Shown here piece after piece: positions 1-6,935 of a stretch of DNA of 32,554 nucleotides. A program made the translations under genes and the position numbers. The notes beneath the pieces were generated by a model. That model was given only the letters and a program-made list of their open reading frames with translations. It had not been told where the DNA came from and did not search any database. The stretch lies in NCBI RefSeq assembly GCF_020889705.1, contig NZ_JACMYP010000075.1:1-32554 (forward strand), given 5' to 3'. Position 1 is the stretch's first letter; each line of letters opens with the position of its first letter. This stretch comes from Bradyrhizobium altum (GTDB lineage Bacteria > Pseudomonadota > Alphaproteobacteria > Rhizobiales > Xanthobacteraceae).

Positions 1-225
1 GACATAGAAGCCCGAGCCCGGCCGCGCCCGGATCAGGCCCTCGGCGGCAAGCCGGTCATAGGCCTCGACCACGGTCGAGGGCGAGACGCCCATGGTCGCG
101 GCAAAGCTGCGGATCGAGGGCAGGCGGTCGTCGGCGGCGAGCGCGCGGCTCGCGATCCTGGCGCGGATCGCGTTCATCACGCCGGTGGTCCGGGTCGCCT
201 TTGGCGCATTGGCTGGTTGCCGCAA
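1..225 (-). CDS. MocR/GntR-family transcriptional regulator, N-terminal part (runs off window)
   Basis: The minus strand reads an open winged helix-turn-helix of the GntR type. It contains MNAIRARIASRALAADDRLP, then a recognition region with SVSPSTVVEAYDRLAAEG-like spacing (MGVSPSTVVEAYDRLAAEGL) and a final PGSGFYV. This is the classic start of MocR proteins, in which a DNA-binding domain is fused to an aminotransferase-like PLP domain; that second domain would lie left of the window. I chose the TTG at 225 because GAGGTAGG precedes it by seven bases; an in-frame ATG at 177 would cut into the first helix of the domain. It diverges from the EamA transporter at 332, so it probably controls that gene and itself. 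Only about 75 codons are visible, so effector and full length cannot be judged. Confidence 0.75.
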   Translation of the reverse strand, partial: MRQPANAPKATRTTGVMNAIRARIASRALAADDRLPSIRSFAATMGVSPSTVVEAYDRLAAEGLIRARPGSGFYV

Positions 226-240
226 GTGTATGCCTACCTC

Positions 241-270
241 TACCCGTACAGTTTGGCAATATTGTACTGA
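241..270. promoter_or_regulatory. Divergent promoter/operator candidate between mocR-like gene and EamA gene
   Basis: Two GTAC-centred sites (246-249 and 264-267) lie 18 bases apart, on the same face of the helix. Between and overlapping them is a minus-strand TACAAT that could serve as a -10 box for the regulator, and TTGGCA on the plus strand. MocR proteins usually bind spaced direct repeats in the gap to their divergent target, which fits. The site is inferred from spacing only. Confidence 0.35.
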
Positions 271-331
271 TCCGTAGCTGCCTTGGCCAGCCCGCCGCCG
301 CTATCTTCGCCTTCGAAAGACGAGGTGTGCG

Positions 332-1258
332 ATGAGCGATTCGAAGACGTTGTCGGGGAAGTCTCTGTCGGGGAAGTCTTGGGCGGGCGAGGGGCGCAGC
401 GGCGCGTCGCTGGAGGGCTGGGGCAGCGGCCTGCTCGGCGTGATCATCTTCAGCGGCTCGCTGCCCGCCACCCGCGTCGCGGTCGCCGGGTTCTCGCCGC
501 TGTTCCTGACCTCGGCACGCGCGGCGATTGCGGCGCTGCTCGGCGCGGCACTGCTGGCGGTGCTGCGGCAGCCCTGGCCGCAGCGCAAGGACCTGGTGTC
601 GCTGACCATCGTGGCGCTCGGCGTCGTGATCGGCTTTCCGCTGCTGACCGCGCTGGCGCTGCAGCACATCACCTCGGCGCATTCGATCGTGTTTATCGGG
701 CTGTTGCCGCTGTCGACCGCGGTGTTCGGCGTGCTGCGCGGCGGCGAGCGGCCAAAGCCGCTGTTCTGGCTGTTCTCCTGCATCGGCAGCGCGACGGTCG
801 GCGCCTTCGCCTTGTCGGGCGACGGATCGGCGTCGCTGACCGGCGACCTGCTGATGGTCGCCGCCATCATCGTCTGCGGCCTCGGCTATGCCGAGGGTGC
901 TGCGCTGTCGCGCCGGCTCGGCGGCTGGCAGGTGATCTCCTGGGCGCTGGTGCTCTCAGTGCCGGTGGTGCTCATGATGACGATCATGACGCTGCCGCCG
1001 AGTTGGCAGGGCATCGGCGCGCCGGCCTGGCTCGGGCTCGCCTACGTCTCGATCTTCAGCATGCTGGTCGGCTTCGTGTTCTGGTATCGCGGGCTTGCGC
1101 TCGGCGGCATCGCCAGCGTCGGCCAGTTGCAGCTGTTGCAGCCGTTCTTCGGCCTCGCGCTGGCCGGGCTGCTGCTGCATGAGCCGGTCGCCTGGTCGAT
1201 GATCGCCGCCACCATGCTCGTCGTCGCCTGCGTCGTGCTCGCGCGCCGCTTCGCCTGA
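332..1258 (+). CDS. EamA-family (DMT superfamily) transporter
   Basis: A 308-residue protein with about ten hydrophobic helices arranged as two EamA repeats, the usual drug/metabolite transporter architecture and size. The first repeat spans roughly residues 33-165 and the second 178-305; the second holds the conserved late-helix region SVGQLQLLQPFFGLALAG followed by a glutamate (LLLHEP). It should export or exchange a small metabolite across the inner membrane; the substrate cannot be read from sequence. The ATG at 332 follows GACGAGG. The cytoplasmic N-terminus contains a 15-base tandem duplication giving TLSGK-SLSGK. It is divergent from the mocR-like gene, an arrangement common for MocR-controlled exporters. 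Confidence 0.9.
   Translation: MSDSKTLSGKSLSGKSWAGEGRSGASLEGWGSGLLGVIIFSGSLPATRVAVAGFSPLFLTSARAAIAALLGAALLAVLRQPWPQRKDLVSLTIVALGVVIGFPLLTALALQHITSAHSIVFIGLLPLSTAVFGVLRGGERPKPLFWLFSCIGSATVGAFALSGDGSASLTGDLLMVAAIIVCGLGYAEGAALSRRLGGWQVISWALVLSVPVVLMMTIMTLPPSWQGIGAPAWLGLAYVSIFSMLVGFVFWYRGLALGGIASVGQLQLLQPFFGLALAGLLLHEPVAWSMIAATMLVVACVVLARRFA
350..379 (+). repeat. 15-bp tandem duplication inside EamA gene
   Basis: Two copies of a 15-base unit, ttgtcggggaagtct then ctgtcggggaagtct, differ at one base and preserve the frame. They lengthen the cytoplasmic N-terminus with a repeated LSGKS peptide. Confidence 0.8.
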
Positions 1259-1293
1259 GCACGTCGGTCCTCTCCGATAGAAAGTGAAGACAG

Positions 1294-1318
1294 CATGCCC
1301 GGCGCTAGGCCGGGCATG
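1294..1318. repeat. Perfect 10-bp inverted repeat between convergent genes
   Basis: The arms catgcccggc (1294-1303) and gccgggcatg (1309-1318) match perfectly around a five-base loop. The hairpin lies between the 3' ends of the EamA gene and the DUF4260 gene. There is no T-tract, so it is either a factor-assisted terminator or a trimmed copy of the 'ccgggcatg' palindrome type dispersed in Bradyrhizobium. Confidence 0.6.
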
Positions 1319-1342
1319 ACGCGTTTGAAAAAGCGGAGGGCG

Positions 1343-1753
1343 CTAAGCCGGCTCCTGCGCTTTGCCGATTCGCCCGAGATGGGTGTAGCCAAACCCTCTT
1401 GAGTATTTCAGCCCGTAGCCGAGCGCGCGGTCGATCCCGATATGGGCAAGCCAGATCATCGCGATCGAGAGCACCAGCGGTCCTTCGCCGGCAAAACCCA
1501 GCGTCATCAGCGCCACCGGCGCGAGATAGGTGTGGGCGGCGTTGTAGGCGATGGCGCCGGCCCGCGGGCTGATCAGGTAAGCAGCAAAGCTGATGTCCGG
1601 CACCAGAAACAGCAGGACATAGACCAGCCAGGAGCCCTCCCACTTGTAGTAGAGCACGGTCATCCCGAGGAACAGCACCAGCCCCTCCAGCCGGAGCAGG
1701 GTGCGCACCCCGCCGGTCGCGGCGCCGGTCTCGGCCGTGGTCGTATCAGTCAT
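1343..1753 (-). CDS. DUF4260 family membrane protein
   Basis: A 136-residue protein. After a polar N-terminus of about 17 residues there are four or so hydrophobic segments (around LEGLVLFLGMTVLYYKW, LVYVLLFLVPDISFAAYLIS, a region with YNAAHTYLAPVALMTLG, and LVLSIAMIWLAHIGIDRALGYGL). It ends in the characteristic GLKYSRGFGYTHLGRIGK tail. The D-R-x-x-G-Y-G-L-K-Y pattern and the length match DUF4260, whose function is unknown. It sits in the inner membrane. It diverges from pccB across 160 bases, so the two may share a promoter region, but no functional link is evident. Confidence 0.85.
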   Translation of the reverse strand: MTDTTTAETGAATGGVRTLLRLEGLVLFLGMTVLYYKWEGSWLVYVLLFLVPDISFAAYLISPRAGAIAYNAAHTYLAPVALMTLGFAGEGPLVLSIAMIWLAHIGIDRALGYGLKYSRGFGYTHLGRIGKAQEPA

Positions 1754-1913
1754 CGCTGTCTCCCCAGATGTCGGAAAATCCTACCGTTTTTGCGCCCGAA
1801 CCGGTTCACAAGCGCCTTTCCGGTTCCGAAATGGCCGTGCTAAAGCCATTCCGAACGAAGCGGGCCTCGGCCCGCGCCGGGACGCGGACTGTAGCTAACA
1901 CGGGCGGAAACAA

Positions 1914-3446
1914 ATGAAAGACATCCTCGACACCCTCGAAGAGCGGCGCGCCGGCGCCAAGCTGGGCGGCGGCGAAAAGCGCATCGAGGCGCAGCACGCC
2001 CGCGGCAAGCTGACCGCCCGCGAGCGGATCGAGCTCCTGCTGGACAAGGGCTCGTTCGAGGAATTCGACATGTTCGTCGAGCACCGCTCGATCGAGTTCG
2101 GCATGGAGAAGACCAAGATCCCCGGCGACGGCGTCGTCACCGGCTGGGGCACGGTCAACGGCCGCAAGACCTTCGTGTTCGCCAAGGACTTCACCGTGTT
2201 CGGCGGTTCGCTGTCGGAAACCCATGCGCTGAAGATCACAAAACTTCAGGACATGGCGATGAAGGCGAGGGCGCCGATCATCGGCCTCTATGACGCCGGC
2301 GGCGCGCGCATCCAGGAGGGCGTCGCCGCGCTCGCAGGCTATTCCTACGTGTTCCGCCGCAACGTGCAGGCCTCGGGCGTGATCCCGCAGATCTCCGTCA
2401 TCATGGGCCCTTGCGCCGGCGGCGACGTCTATTCGCCCGCCATGACCGACTTCATCTTCATGGTGAAGAACACCAGCTACATGTTCGTCACCGGCCCCGA
2501 TGTGGTGAAGACCGTCACCAACGAGGTGGTCACGGCGGAAGAACTCGGCGGCGCCTCGGTGCACGCGACGCGCTCCTCGATCGCCGACGGCGCATTCGAG
2601 AACGATGTCGATGCGCTGTTGCAGATGCGCCGGCTGATCGACTTCCTGCCGTCGAACAACACCGACGGCGTGCCGGAATGGCCGAGCTTCGACGACATCG
2701 GCCGGGTCGACATGTCGCTGGACACGCTGATCCCCGACAATCCGAACAAGCCCTACGACATGAAGGAGCTGATCCTCAAGGTCGTGGACGAGGGCGATTT
2801 CTTCGAGATCTCGGAGACCTTCGCCAGGAACATCGTCACCGGCTTCGGCCGCATCGCGGGCCGCACCGTGGGCTTCGTCGCCAACCAGCCGATGGTGCTG
2901 GCGGGCGTGCTCGACAGCGATGCGTCACGCAAGGCCGCACGCTTCGTTCGCTTTTGCGATGCCTTCAACATCCCGATCGTCACCTTCGTCGACGTGCCGG
3001 GCTTCTTACCCGGAACCGCGCAGGAATATGGCGGCCTGATCAAGCACGGCGCCAAACTCTTGTTCGCCTATTCGCAGTGCACGGTGCCGCTCGTCACCAT
3101 CATCACCCGCAAGGCCTATGGCGGCGCCTTCGACGTGATGGCCTCGAAGGAAATCGGCGCCGACATGAACTACGCCTGGCCGACCGCGCAGATCGCGGTG
3201 ATGGGCGCCAAGGGCGCGGTGGAGATCATTTTCCGGGGCGACATCGGCGACCCCGACAAGATCGCCGCGCGCACCAAGGAATACGAAGACCGCTTCCTGT
3301 CGCCCTTCATCGCCGCCGAGCGCGGTTACATCGACGACGTCATCATGCCGCATTCGACGAGGCGGCGGATCGCGCGGGCGCTGGCGATGCTCAGGGACAA
3401 GAAGGTCGAGATCCCCGCGAAGAAGCACGACAATCTGCCGTTGTGA
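1914..3446 (+). CDS. pccB: Propionyl-CoA (acyl-CoA) carboxylase beta subunit, carboxyltransferase
   Basis: A 510-residue carboxyltransferase that moves the carboxyl group from carboxybiotin to propionyl-CoA to give (S)-methylmalonyl-CoA. It is the cytosolic beta component of the alpha6-beta6 enzyme. The N-terminal ARGKLTARERIELLLDKGSF is diagnostic. The first crotonase-like half has the oxyanion-hole stretch MGPCAGGDVYSPA (about residue 163). The second half has FVDVPGFLPGTAQEYGG (about 358) and RKAYGGAFDVMASKEIGAD (about 400). The length is exactly that of the family. The start is fixed by GGGCGGAAAC just upstream. The biotin carboxylase/carrier subunit PccA, needed for activity, is not in the window; in Bradyrhizobium it is commonly encoded a few genes away or elsewhere. 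Confidence 0.95.
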   Translation: MKDILDTLEERRAGAKLGGGEKRIEAQHARGKLTARERIELLLDKGSFEEFDMFVEHRSIEFGMEKTKIPGDGVVTGWGTVNGRKTFVFAKDFTVFGGSLSETHALKITKLQDMAMKARAPIIGLYDAGGARIQEGVAALAGYSYVFRRNVQASGVIPQISVIMGPCAGGDVYSPAMTDFIFMVKNTSYMFVTGPDVVKTVTNEVVTAEELGGASVHATRSSIADGAFENDVDALLQMRRLIDFLPSNNTDGVPEWPSFDDIGRVDMSLDTLIPDNPNKPYDMKELILKVVDEGDFFEISETFARNIVTGFGRIAGRTVGFVANQPMVLAGVLDSDASRKAARFVRFCDAFNIPIVTFVDVPGFLPGTAQEYGGLIKHGAKLLFAYSQCTVPLVTIITRKAYGGAFDVMASKEIGADMNYAWPTAQIAVMGAKGAVEIIFRGDIGDPDKIAARTKEYEDRFLSPFIAAERGYIDDVIMPHSTRRRIARALAMLRDKKVEIPAKKHDNLPL

Positions 3447-3453
3447 GAGAAGC

Positions 3454-3537
3454 GTAGGGTGGGTTATCGAAGCGTAACCCGCTACCTGCGTTCCGCACGA
3501 TCCGCGGCGGGTTACGGCTTCGCCTAACCCGCCCTAC
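3454..3537. repeat. Dispersed palindromic repeat, 'gtagggtgggtta' type
   Basis: The outer arms gtagggtgggtta and taacccgccctac pair with few mismatches, with inner pairs agcgtaacccgc and gcgggttacggctt. This REP-like palindrome is very common between genes in Bradyrhizobium. It follows the pccB stop and probably folds in the mRNA. Confidence 0.8.
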
Positions 3538-3550
3538 AGGTTCGAACCTG

Positions 3551-3898
3551 ATGACCGAAGACGAGCTGACCGACGACATCTCCGAGATCGAGGCGCAGAT
3601 CGAGGAGCTTGCCGAGAGCGCCGAGCGATCTCGCAGGATTATTCTCGGTTCGAAGGCGGCAATCGCCGGCGGGTTCGTATTGTTGTCCACTGCGCTGCTC
3701 GGCTTGTTCGGTTCGGGTGAGACCGCAGCACTCGGATCGATTGCGCTGGTGCTCGGCGGCATCGTGTCGCTCGGATCGAATGTGAGCACGCTGCGGCAGA
3801 CCGAGGCCGCGATCAGCACCGCCGAGGCGCGCCGTGCGCGACTGATCGGCAACATCGATCTTCGGCTGGTTCACGATGCGCCGCTGAAACAGATGTGA
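3551..3898 (+). CDS. Small membrane protein with two helices and flanking coils, unknown function
   Basis: A 115-residue protein that I do not assign to a named family. Residues 1-30 form an acidic coiled-coil-like helix (ISEIEAQIEELAESAERSRR). Two hydrophobic segments follow, around 31-54 and 57-78, with a Gly/Ser-rich hairpin, and then a basic helical tail (STLRQTEAAISTAEARRARL). The pattern suggests a hairpin anchored in the inner membrane with both ends cytoplasmic. Codon use is like its neighbours. The ATG lies 13 bases after the preceding palindrome, and the gene is itself followed by another one. Confidence 0.7.
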   Translation: MTEDELTDDISEIEAQIEELAESAERSRRIILGSKAAIAGGFVLLSTALLGLFGSGETAALGSIALVLGGIVSLGSNVSTLRQTEAAISTAEARRARLIGNIDLRLVHDAPLKQM

Positions 3899-3903
3899 GC
3901 GAC

Positions 3904-3991
3904 GTAGCCCGGATGAGCGCAGCGATATCCGGGGCGGCTCTATCCGAACTGCGCGCACCGTCCCGCATCTCGCTTCGCTCATGCGGGCTAC
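3904..3991. repeat. Dispersed palindromic repeat, 'gtagcccggatgagcg' type
   Basis: It begins gtagcccggatgagcgcagcg and ends cgcttcgctcatgcgggctac, which pair as the arms of a long imperfect hairpin. This is another of the frequent intergenic palindromes of Bradyrhizobium. Its last base abuts an ATG (3992) that is in frame with the next gene. Confidence 0.8.
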
Positions 3992-4015
3992 ATGTTACGT
4001 GCTAGGCCGCGCCGC

Positions 4016-4552
4016 ATGATCGAAACGCCGCGTCTGCGACTTCACAAATGGGACGACCGCCATCGCGACGCGTTCGCGGCGATGCATGCCGATCCCGAAG
4101 TCATGGCCGATTACGGCGGGCCCGTCGACCGGGCGGAGAGCGATCGGAAATTCGAGCGATACGTTGCCGCGCAGCGCGACCACGGCATCTCCCGATGGGC
4201 CGTTGAGGATGTCGACGGCGTACTGCTGGGCTATGCCGGGGTGATGCCGCGGCTGTCGAACGATCATCCGCTCGGCGCGCATTTTGAAATCGGCTGGCGC
4301 TTCACGCGCAAGGCGTGGGGCCACGGCTACGCCACCGAGAGCGCCAGGGCGGCGCTGCGGCACGCCATTCATGACATCGGCCTGCGCGAGATCGTGTCAT
4401 ACACCAGCGCGGACAACGTGCGTTCGCAGGCAGTGATGGCGCGGCTCAATCTGCTGCGCGATCCCGTGCGCGACTTTACGACACTGACGGCGCGTGGCGA
4501 GCCGTGGCGCGGGCTGGTCTGGGTCGTGCCATCGGGATGGCCGCGCGACTGA
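4016..4552 (+). CDS. GNAT family N-acetyltransferase (RimJ/RimL-like)
   Basis: About 178 residues with the RimJ/RimL layout. The start IETPRLRLHKWDDRHRDAFAAMHADPEVM covers the first strand and helix. Then come GYAGVMPRL, HFEIGWRFTRKAWGHGYATE (the acetyl-CoA pyrophosphate loop, R-x-x-W-G-x-G-Y-A-T-E) and the YTSADNVRSQAVMARLNL helix. It acetylates an amino group, on a protein N-terminus or small molecule that cannot be predicted. The ATG at 4016 puts the family's usual M-I-E-T-x-R-L at the start; an in-frame ATG at 3992 would add eight arginine-rich residues but begins directly at the end of a repeat. It appears to be monocistronic. Confidence 0.87.
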   Translation: MIETPRLRLHKWDDRHRDAFAAMHADPEVMADYGGPVDRAESDRKFERYVAAQRDHGISRWAVEDVDGVLLGYAGVMPRLSNDHPLGAHFEIGWRFTRKAWGHGYATESARAALRHAIHDIGLREIVSYTSADNVRSQAVMARLNLLRDPVRDFTTLTARGEPWRGLVWVVPSGWPRD

Positions 4553-4603
4553 TTTGCCTGTCGTGCAAATCAAATCCGCTTGCGCCGGCTGCGACATAGT
4601 AAC

Positions 4604-5060
4604 CCGACGGGCAACTCAGCAAAATGCGTCAAGCCGGCATTGAGAAAATAGTCCGCTTGGCGTTTGACCCAACTCAGATGTTCAATTGTCCCGTCTCACC
4701 TGATCGAGGGGCGCTTCGCGGTCGTCACGAACGTGGGTGGAGATGCGGTGGACGCTGAACGTGCGACTGACGAAGGCACGCGAAGCGGACGGTGAAGTCG
4801 TGTGGTCCTGACGCCCTAGCGGCAGGTGTCCTCTCGCAAGATGCAACGCGCGTTGCGAAGGCGGTGACAAGCAAGCCCAGTCTCGCCGGGGAGAGCACGA
4901 AATAAGCCGTAAGCCATCGCGCAGGGAAAGCCGGGTTGTTTCCGGTTACACCCGTGGTCCTACCCCCGTGCTTTCTACCTTTTGCACGGGGCCCATGGGT
5001 GCGATCGGCACCCGGCTTTCCCTGCGCCCTCTGCGAGGGAGAGGGCGAGACGAAGAGCAA
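4604..5060. repeat. Long dispersed structured repeat of Bradyrhizobiaceae
   Basis: The left part has cgacgggcaactcag and, 58 bases on, a second caactcag (4612-4619 and 4670-4677). The right part carries a perfect 18-base inverted repeat, with arms 4919-4936 and 5010-5027 (the right arm reads acccggctttccctgcgc) enclosing a 73-base loop. I recognise the overall order (cgggcaaatcag-like start, gtggtcctgacgc, gagagcacgaa-taagccgtaag, gcagggaaagccggg, cggctttccctgcgcc) as a family of long repeats common in Bradyrhizobium and Rhodopseudomonas. Its ends are estimates, and its function is unknown. Confidence 0.6.
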
Positions 5061-5138
5061 AGCTCGGACGATTTGCGTCGCGAGAATGCGGACGCTCATC
5101 CTCAATGCTGTTTGAGAATGTGAATCGGAATCGTTCCG

Positions 5139-5224
5139 CGTCATTGCGAGCGAAGCGAAGCAATCCATGCTTCAGCACATGCGGAAGGATGGATTGCTTC
5201 GTCGCTTCGCTTCTCGCAATGACG
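5139..5224. repeat. Dispersed palindrome, 'cgtcattgcgagcgaagcg' type
   Basis: The left arm cgtcattgcgagcgaagcga continues to agcaatcca, and the right arm tggattgct continues to gcttctcgcaatgacg, giving a near-complete hairpin. It is one of the most abundant intergenic repeats in this genus. Confidence 0.85.
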
Positions 5225-5249
5225 TGGGAAGCAAGCGCCGCTCCAGTCC

Positions 5250-5352
5250 CGTCGTCCTGAGGTGCGAGCGGAGCGAGCCTCGAAGGATGCACGGCCACCA
5301 GCCGGGCCGTCGATCCTTCGAGACGCCGCTTTGCGGCTCCTCAGGATGACGG
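5250..5352. repeat. Dispersed palindrome, 'cctcaggatgacgg' type
   Basis: The arms cgtcgtcctgaggtgcgagc and gcggctcctcaggatgacgg pair imperfectly, with inner pairs cctcgaaggatgcacggcc and ggccgtcgatccttcgag. It is a common Bradyrhizobium intergenic palindrome and lies just beyond the 3' end of the broken cupin gene. Confidence 0.85.
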
Positions 5353-5374
5353 ATCGAGAGCTGCACGCGCAGCC

Positions 5375-5728
5375 TTACCGCGACGCCGCCAGCGGCACGT
5401 AGTCGTATTCGCCGACGCCTTGCAAAACCAGGAAGGTCAGCGACGTCGTGCTGGCGTTGGTGACGAGGTGAGGGCGGGTCGGGCGCACGGCGTAGACCTC
5501 GCCGGGCTTGAGGTTCACTTCCTCCTTCGGCTCCTACAGGAACAGCCGCATCTGGCCTTCCAGCACATAGAATGTGTCGGAGATGTTGCTGTGGGTGTGC
5601 CACGGCACCTTCTGGGTCGGCGAGAGTTGCAGCTCCATGATGCGGAAGCCGGGGCGTGCGGCGTGCTGGGCGCGGCGCTCGACTTCGTAGAGGTGGCTGG
5701 CATCCTTGATCGGTTGTCCTGACTTCAT
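5375..5728 (-). pseudogene. Cupin-domain protein, interrupted by an in-frame amber codon
   Basis: The minus strand encodes a single-domain cupin of 117 codons. Residues 41-59, VPWHTHSNISDTFYVLEGQ, hold the first cupin motif with metal-ligand histidines 44 and 46. The frame then meets TAG at 5536-5534 (codon 65). It continues without further disruption through EPKEEVNLKPGEVYAV, RPTRPHLVTNAS (second motif with its histidine) and ends GEYDYVPLAASR at 5375. One CAG-to-TAG change explains the break, since glutamine would fit L-F-L-Q-E-P-K. The upstream piece alone, 64 residues, lacks half the barrel. The event looks recent because the downstream half is intact. Either the gene is dead, the stop is suppressed, or the base is a sequencing error. 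The intact protein would be a small cytosolic metal-binding cupin. Confidence 0.85.
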
Positions 5729-5845
5729 GGCGGCCTCCCGGAGATGGTCTTGTGATGCGTGATGCTAGTTCCGTTCGATCGTTCGTGAAACGGTCGGAAT
5801 CGGCATGACGGGTAGAACGCGAGGAGGCATTGTCGTGATGGTTGT

Positions 5846-5855
5846 GTGACGTCAC
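5846..5855. promoter_or_regulatory. Perfect gtgacgtcac palindrome upstream of exported protein gene
   Basis: This ten-base perfect palindrome lies 131 bases before the ATG at 5986 and 118 bases before the divergent cupin start at 5728, in the shared intergenic region. It could be a binding site, but it is short enough to arise by chance. Confidence 0.2.
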
Positions 5856-5985
5856 GCGAACGCGGATGCGGCCGCGCGGCGTCGAACTCCCTGAAACGTG
5901 AATGTGCGGTTCAGCCGGCGTTCAGGTCGCGGCGAAAAAACTGGCTGACGCAGTTGGTCCAACTCAGCAACAAAGGGAAACTCTG

Positions 5986-6282
5986 ATGGAACGCCGGGAT
6001 TTTCTGAAGATGGCCTTCGGTGTCGCCGCCGGTGTGGCGACTCTTGCAGCAACCGCCCAGGCGGCGCCGCTCGCGCCGCTTCCGCTCAATCAGGATGCCC
6101 GCGCGCCGGCCGGCAACGATGCGCATCCGGCTGTCACCACCGGCGACGAGGTCGGTCGCCTGAAGCCCGAGGAGGTGCGCTGGCATCACGGCCACCGCCG
6201 TTGGCATCATCGGCGCTGGCACCATCGGCATTGGGGCTGGCGCCGCCGCCATTGGCGCAGGCATCACTGGCGCCGCTGGTGA
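5986..6282 (+). CDS. Small Tat-signal protein with His/Arg/Trp-rich tail
   Basis: A 98-residue protein. It opens MERRDFLKMAFGVAAGVATL, a good twin-arginine signal (R-R-D-F-L-K) followed by a hydrophobic stretch and a likely AQA cleavage site near residue 25. A short linker precedes a tail (about residues 65-98) composed almost wholly of histidine, arginine and tryptophan (WHHGHRRWHHRRWHH). The tail could bind metal, nucleic acid or anionic polymer, but nothing identifies its role. The ATG at 5986 was chosen because AAAGGGA precedes it and it puts the twin arginine at residues 3-4. A strong hairpin terminator follows. Similar small proteins are common in Bradyrhizobium. Confidence 0.75.
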   Translation: MERRDFLKMAFGVAAGVATLAATAQAAPLAPLPLNQDARAPAGNDAHPAVTTGDEVGRLKPEEVRWHHGHRRWHHRRWHHRHWGWRRRHWRRHHWRRW

Positions 6283-6305
6283 CATCGGCACCGCCTCGAA
6301 AAAGA

Positions 6306-6330
6306 AAAACCCCGCGCCAGGCGGGGTTTT
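6306..6330. terminator. Bidirectional intrinsic terminator
   Basis: aaaaccccgc (6306-6315) pairs perfectly with gcggggtttt (6321-6330) around a five-base loop. There are T-runs on both strands, between the convergent genes ending at 6282 and 6352. Confidence 0.9.
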
Positions 6331-6351
6331 GTTTGCGCAGGTGTGCCGCGA

Positions 6352-6621
6352 TCAGATCGGGCGGCAACGGCCATAGCGCCAGGCGAAGCCATAGGGGCAG
6401 GCGCGGACGCGCGGCGCCACCACGACCGCGCCGGGTGCGACGACGACGGGGCGCTCAACAACGACAGGGCCGGGAGCGACGACGACGGGGCCACGGTTCC
6501 TGACGCAGCCGCCATAGGGACCGCGGTGCCAGCCGGGGCCGCAGCCACCGGCAGCGTCAGCTGCGCTGATGCCGGCGAAAGCGGTCGTCACCAAAACTGC
6601 TGCTGCAAAAAGATACTTCAT
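6352..6621 (-). CDS. Small secreted protein with GCG...Cys motif and Val/Pro repeat (GCG_CRPN-like)
   Basis: An 89-residue protein. MKYLFAAAVLVTTAFAGISA with cleavage near ADA forms a Sec signal peptide. The mature part begins GGCGPGWHRGPYGGCVRN, continues as a Pro/Val repeat (PVVVAPGPVVVERPVVVAPG), and closes with ACPYGFAWRYGRCRPI. The four cysteines at the two ends may form disulfides in the periplasm. The layout resembles the rhizobial small secreted family with a GCG-to-CRPN prefix and variable repeats; the function is unknown. The ATG at 6621 follows AAAAGGAGAAG, a strong ribosome-binding site; an upstream in-frame ATG at 6663 would bury the signal peptide. Confidence 0.75.
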   Translation of the reverse strand: MKYLFAAAVLVTTAFAGISAADAAGGCGPGWHRGPYGGCVRNRGPVVVAPGPVVVERPVVVAPGAVVVAPRVRACPYGFAWRYGRCRPI

Positions 6622-6935
6622 GTCTTCTCCTTTTAAATGGGCCGCGCTGCGGCACCGCAACAAACTTTAGATTACCGATTCGCCCGGCCGGATGATTGCA
6701 GAAGCCGTGTTCGATGTCGCCGACCATAGTGTTGTGGGCTGAATGCGACATGAATGTTGCGCGTCACAGCTGCGTCAGTGCGCCGCAAGCGAGTCAGCAT
6801 TGATCTGAAACATTTCGCACGCGCGAGCAGGACGGAGCACACGGCGGCGCGGGCGCGAAAATGTATCGGAGAGCGAGACAAGCAAGACAAAGGGTTCGCG
6901 AACGACCGCGCCGATGCCGACTTGAACGCGCGATG
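6622..6935. other. 314-base spacer
   Basis: This is the upstream region of the minus-strand secreted protein gene and lies beyond the 3' end of the ArsR-type gene. No palindromic repeat, RNA gene or convincing promoter was seen. Open frames crossing it are arginine-rich and lack ribosome-binding sites. Confidence 0.5.

Larger units (their letters stand above)
4553..5374. other. Gene-free 820-base stretch built of repeat elements
   Basis: No credible gene lies here. After about 50 bases of plain spacer, it holds a structured dispersed element (about 4604-5060) and two palindromes (5139-5224 and 5250-5352). The open frames that cross it on either strand (for example 4725-5168 minus) have low-complexity Arg/Ala/Pro composition and run through the repeats. 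Confidence 0.75.

Noticed and set aside
283..1182. A second plus-strand frame (299 codons) over the EamA gene
   Set aside because: It is an Arg/Ala/Gly-rich shadow in another phase, while the 332 frame gives a clean ten-helix transporter.
4725..5168. A 147-codon minus-strand frame across the repeat region
   Set aside because: It reads through a dispersed repeat and a palindrome, has low-complexity composition and no ribosome-binding site. Similar frames turn up wherever this repeat occurs.
4553..5374. A CRISPR array or tRNA in the repeat-rich gap
   Set aside because: The repeats are different palindrome families without regular spacers, and no cloverleaf or CCA end was seen.
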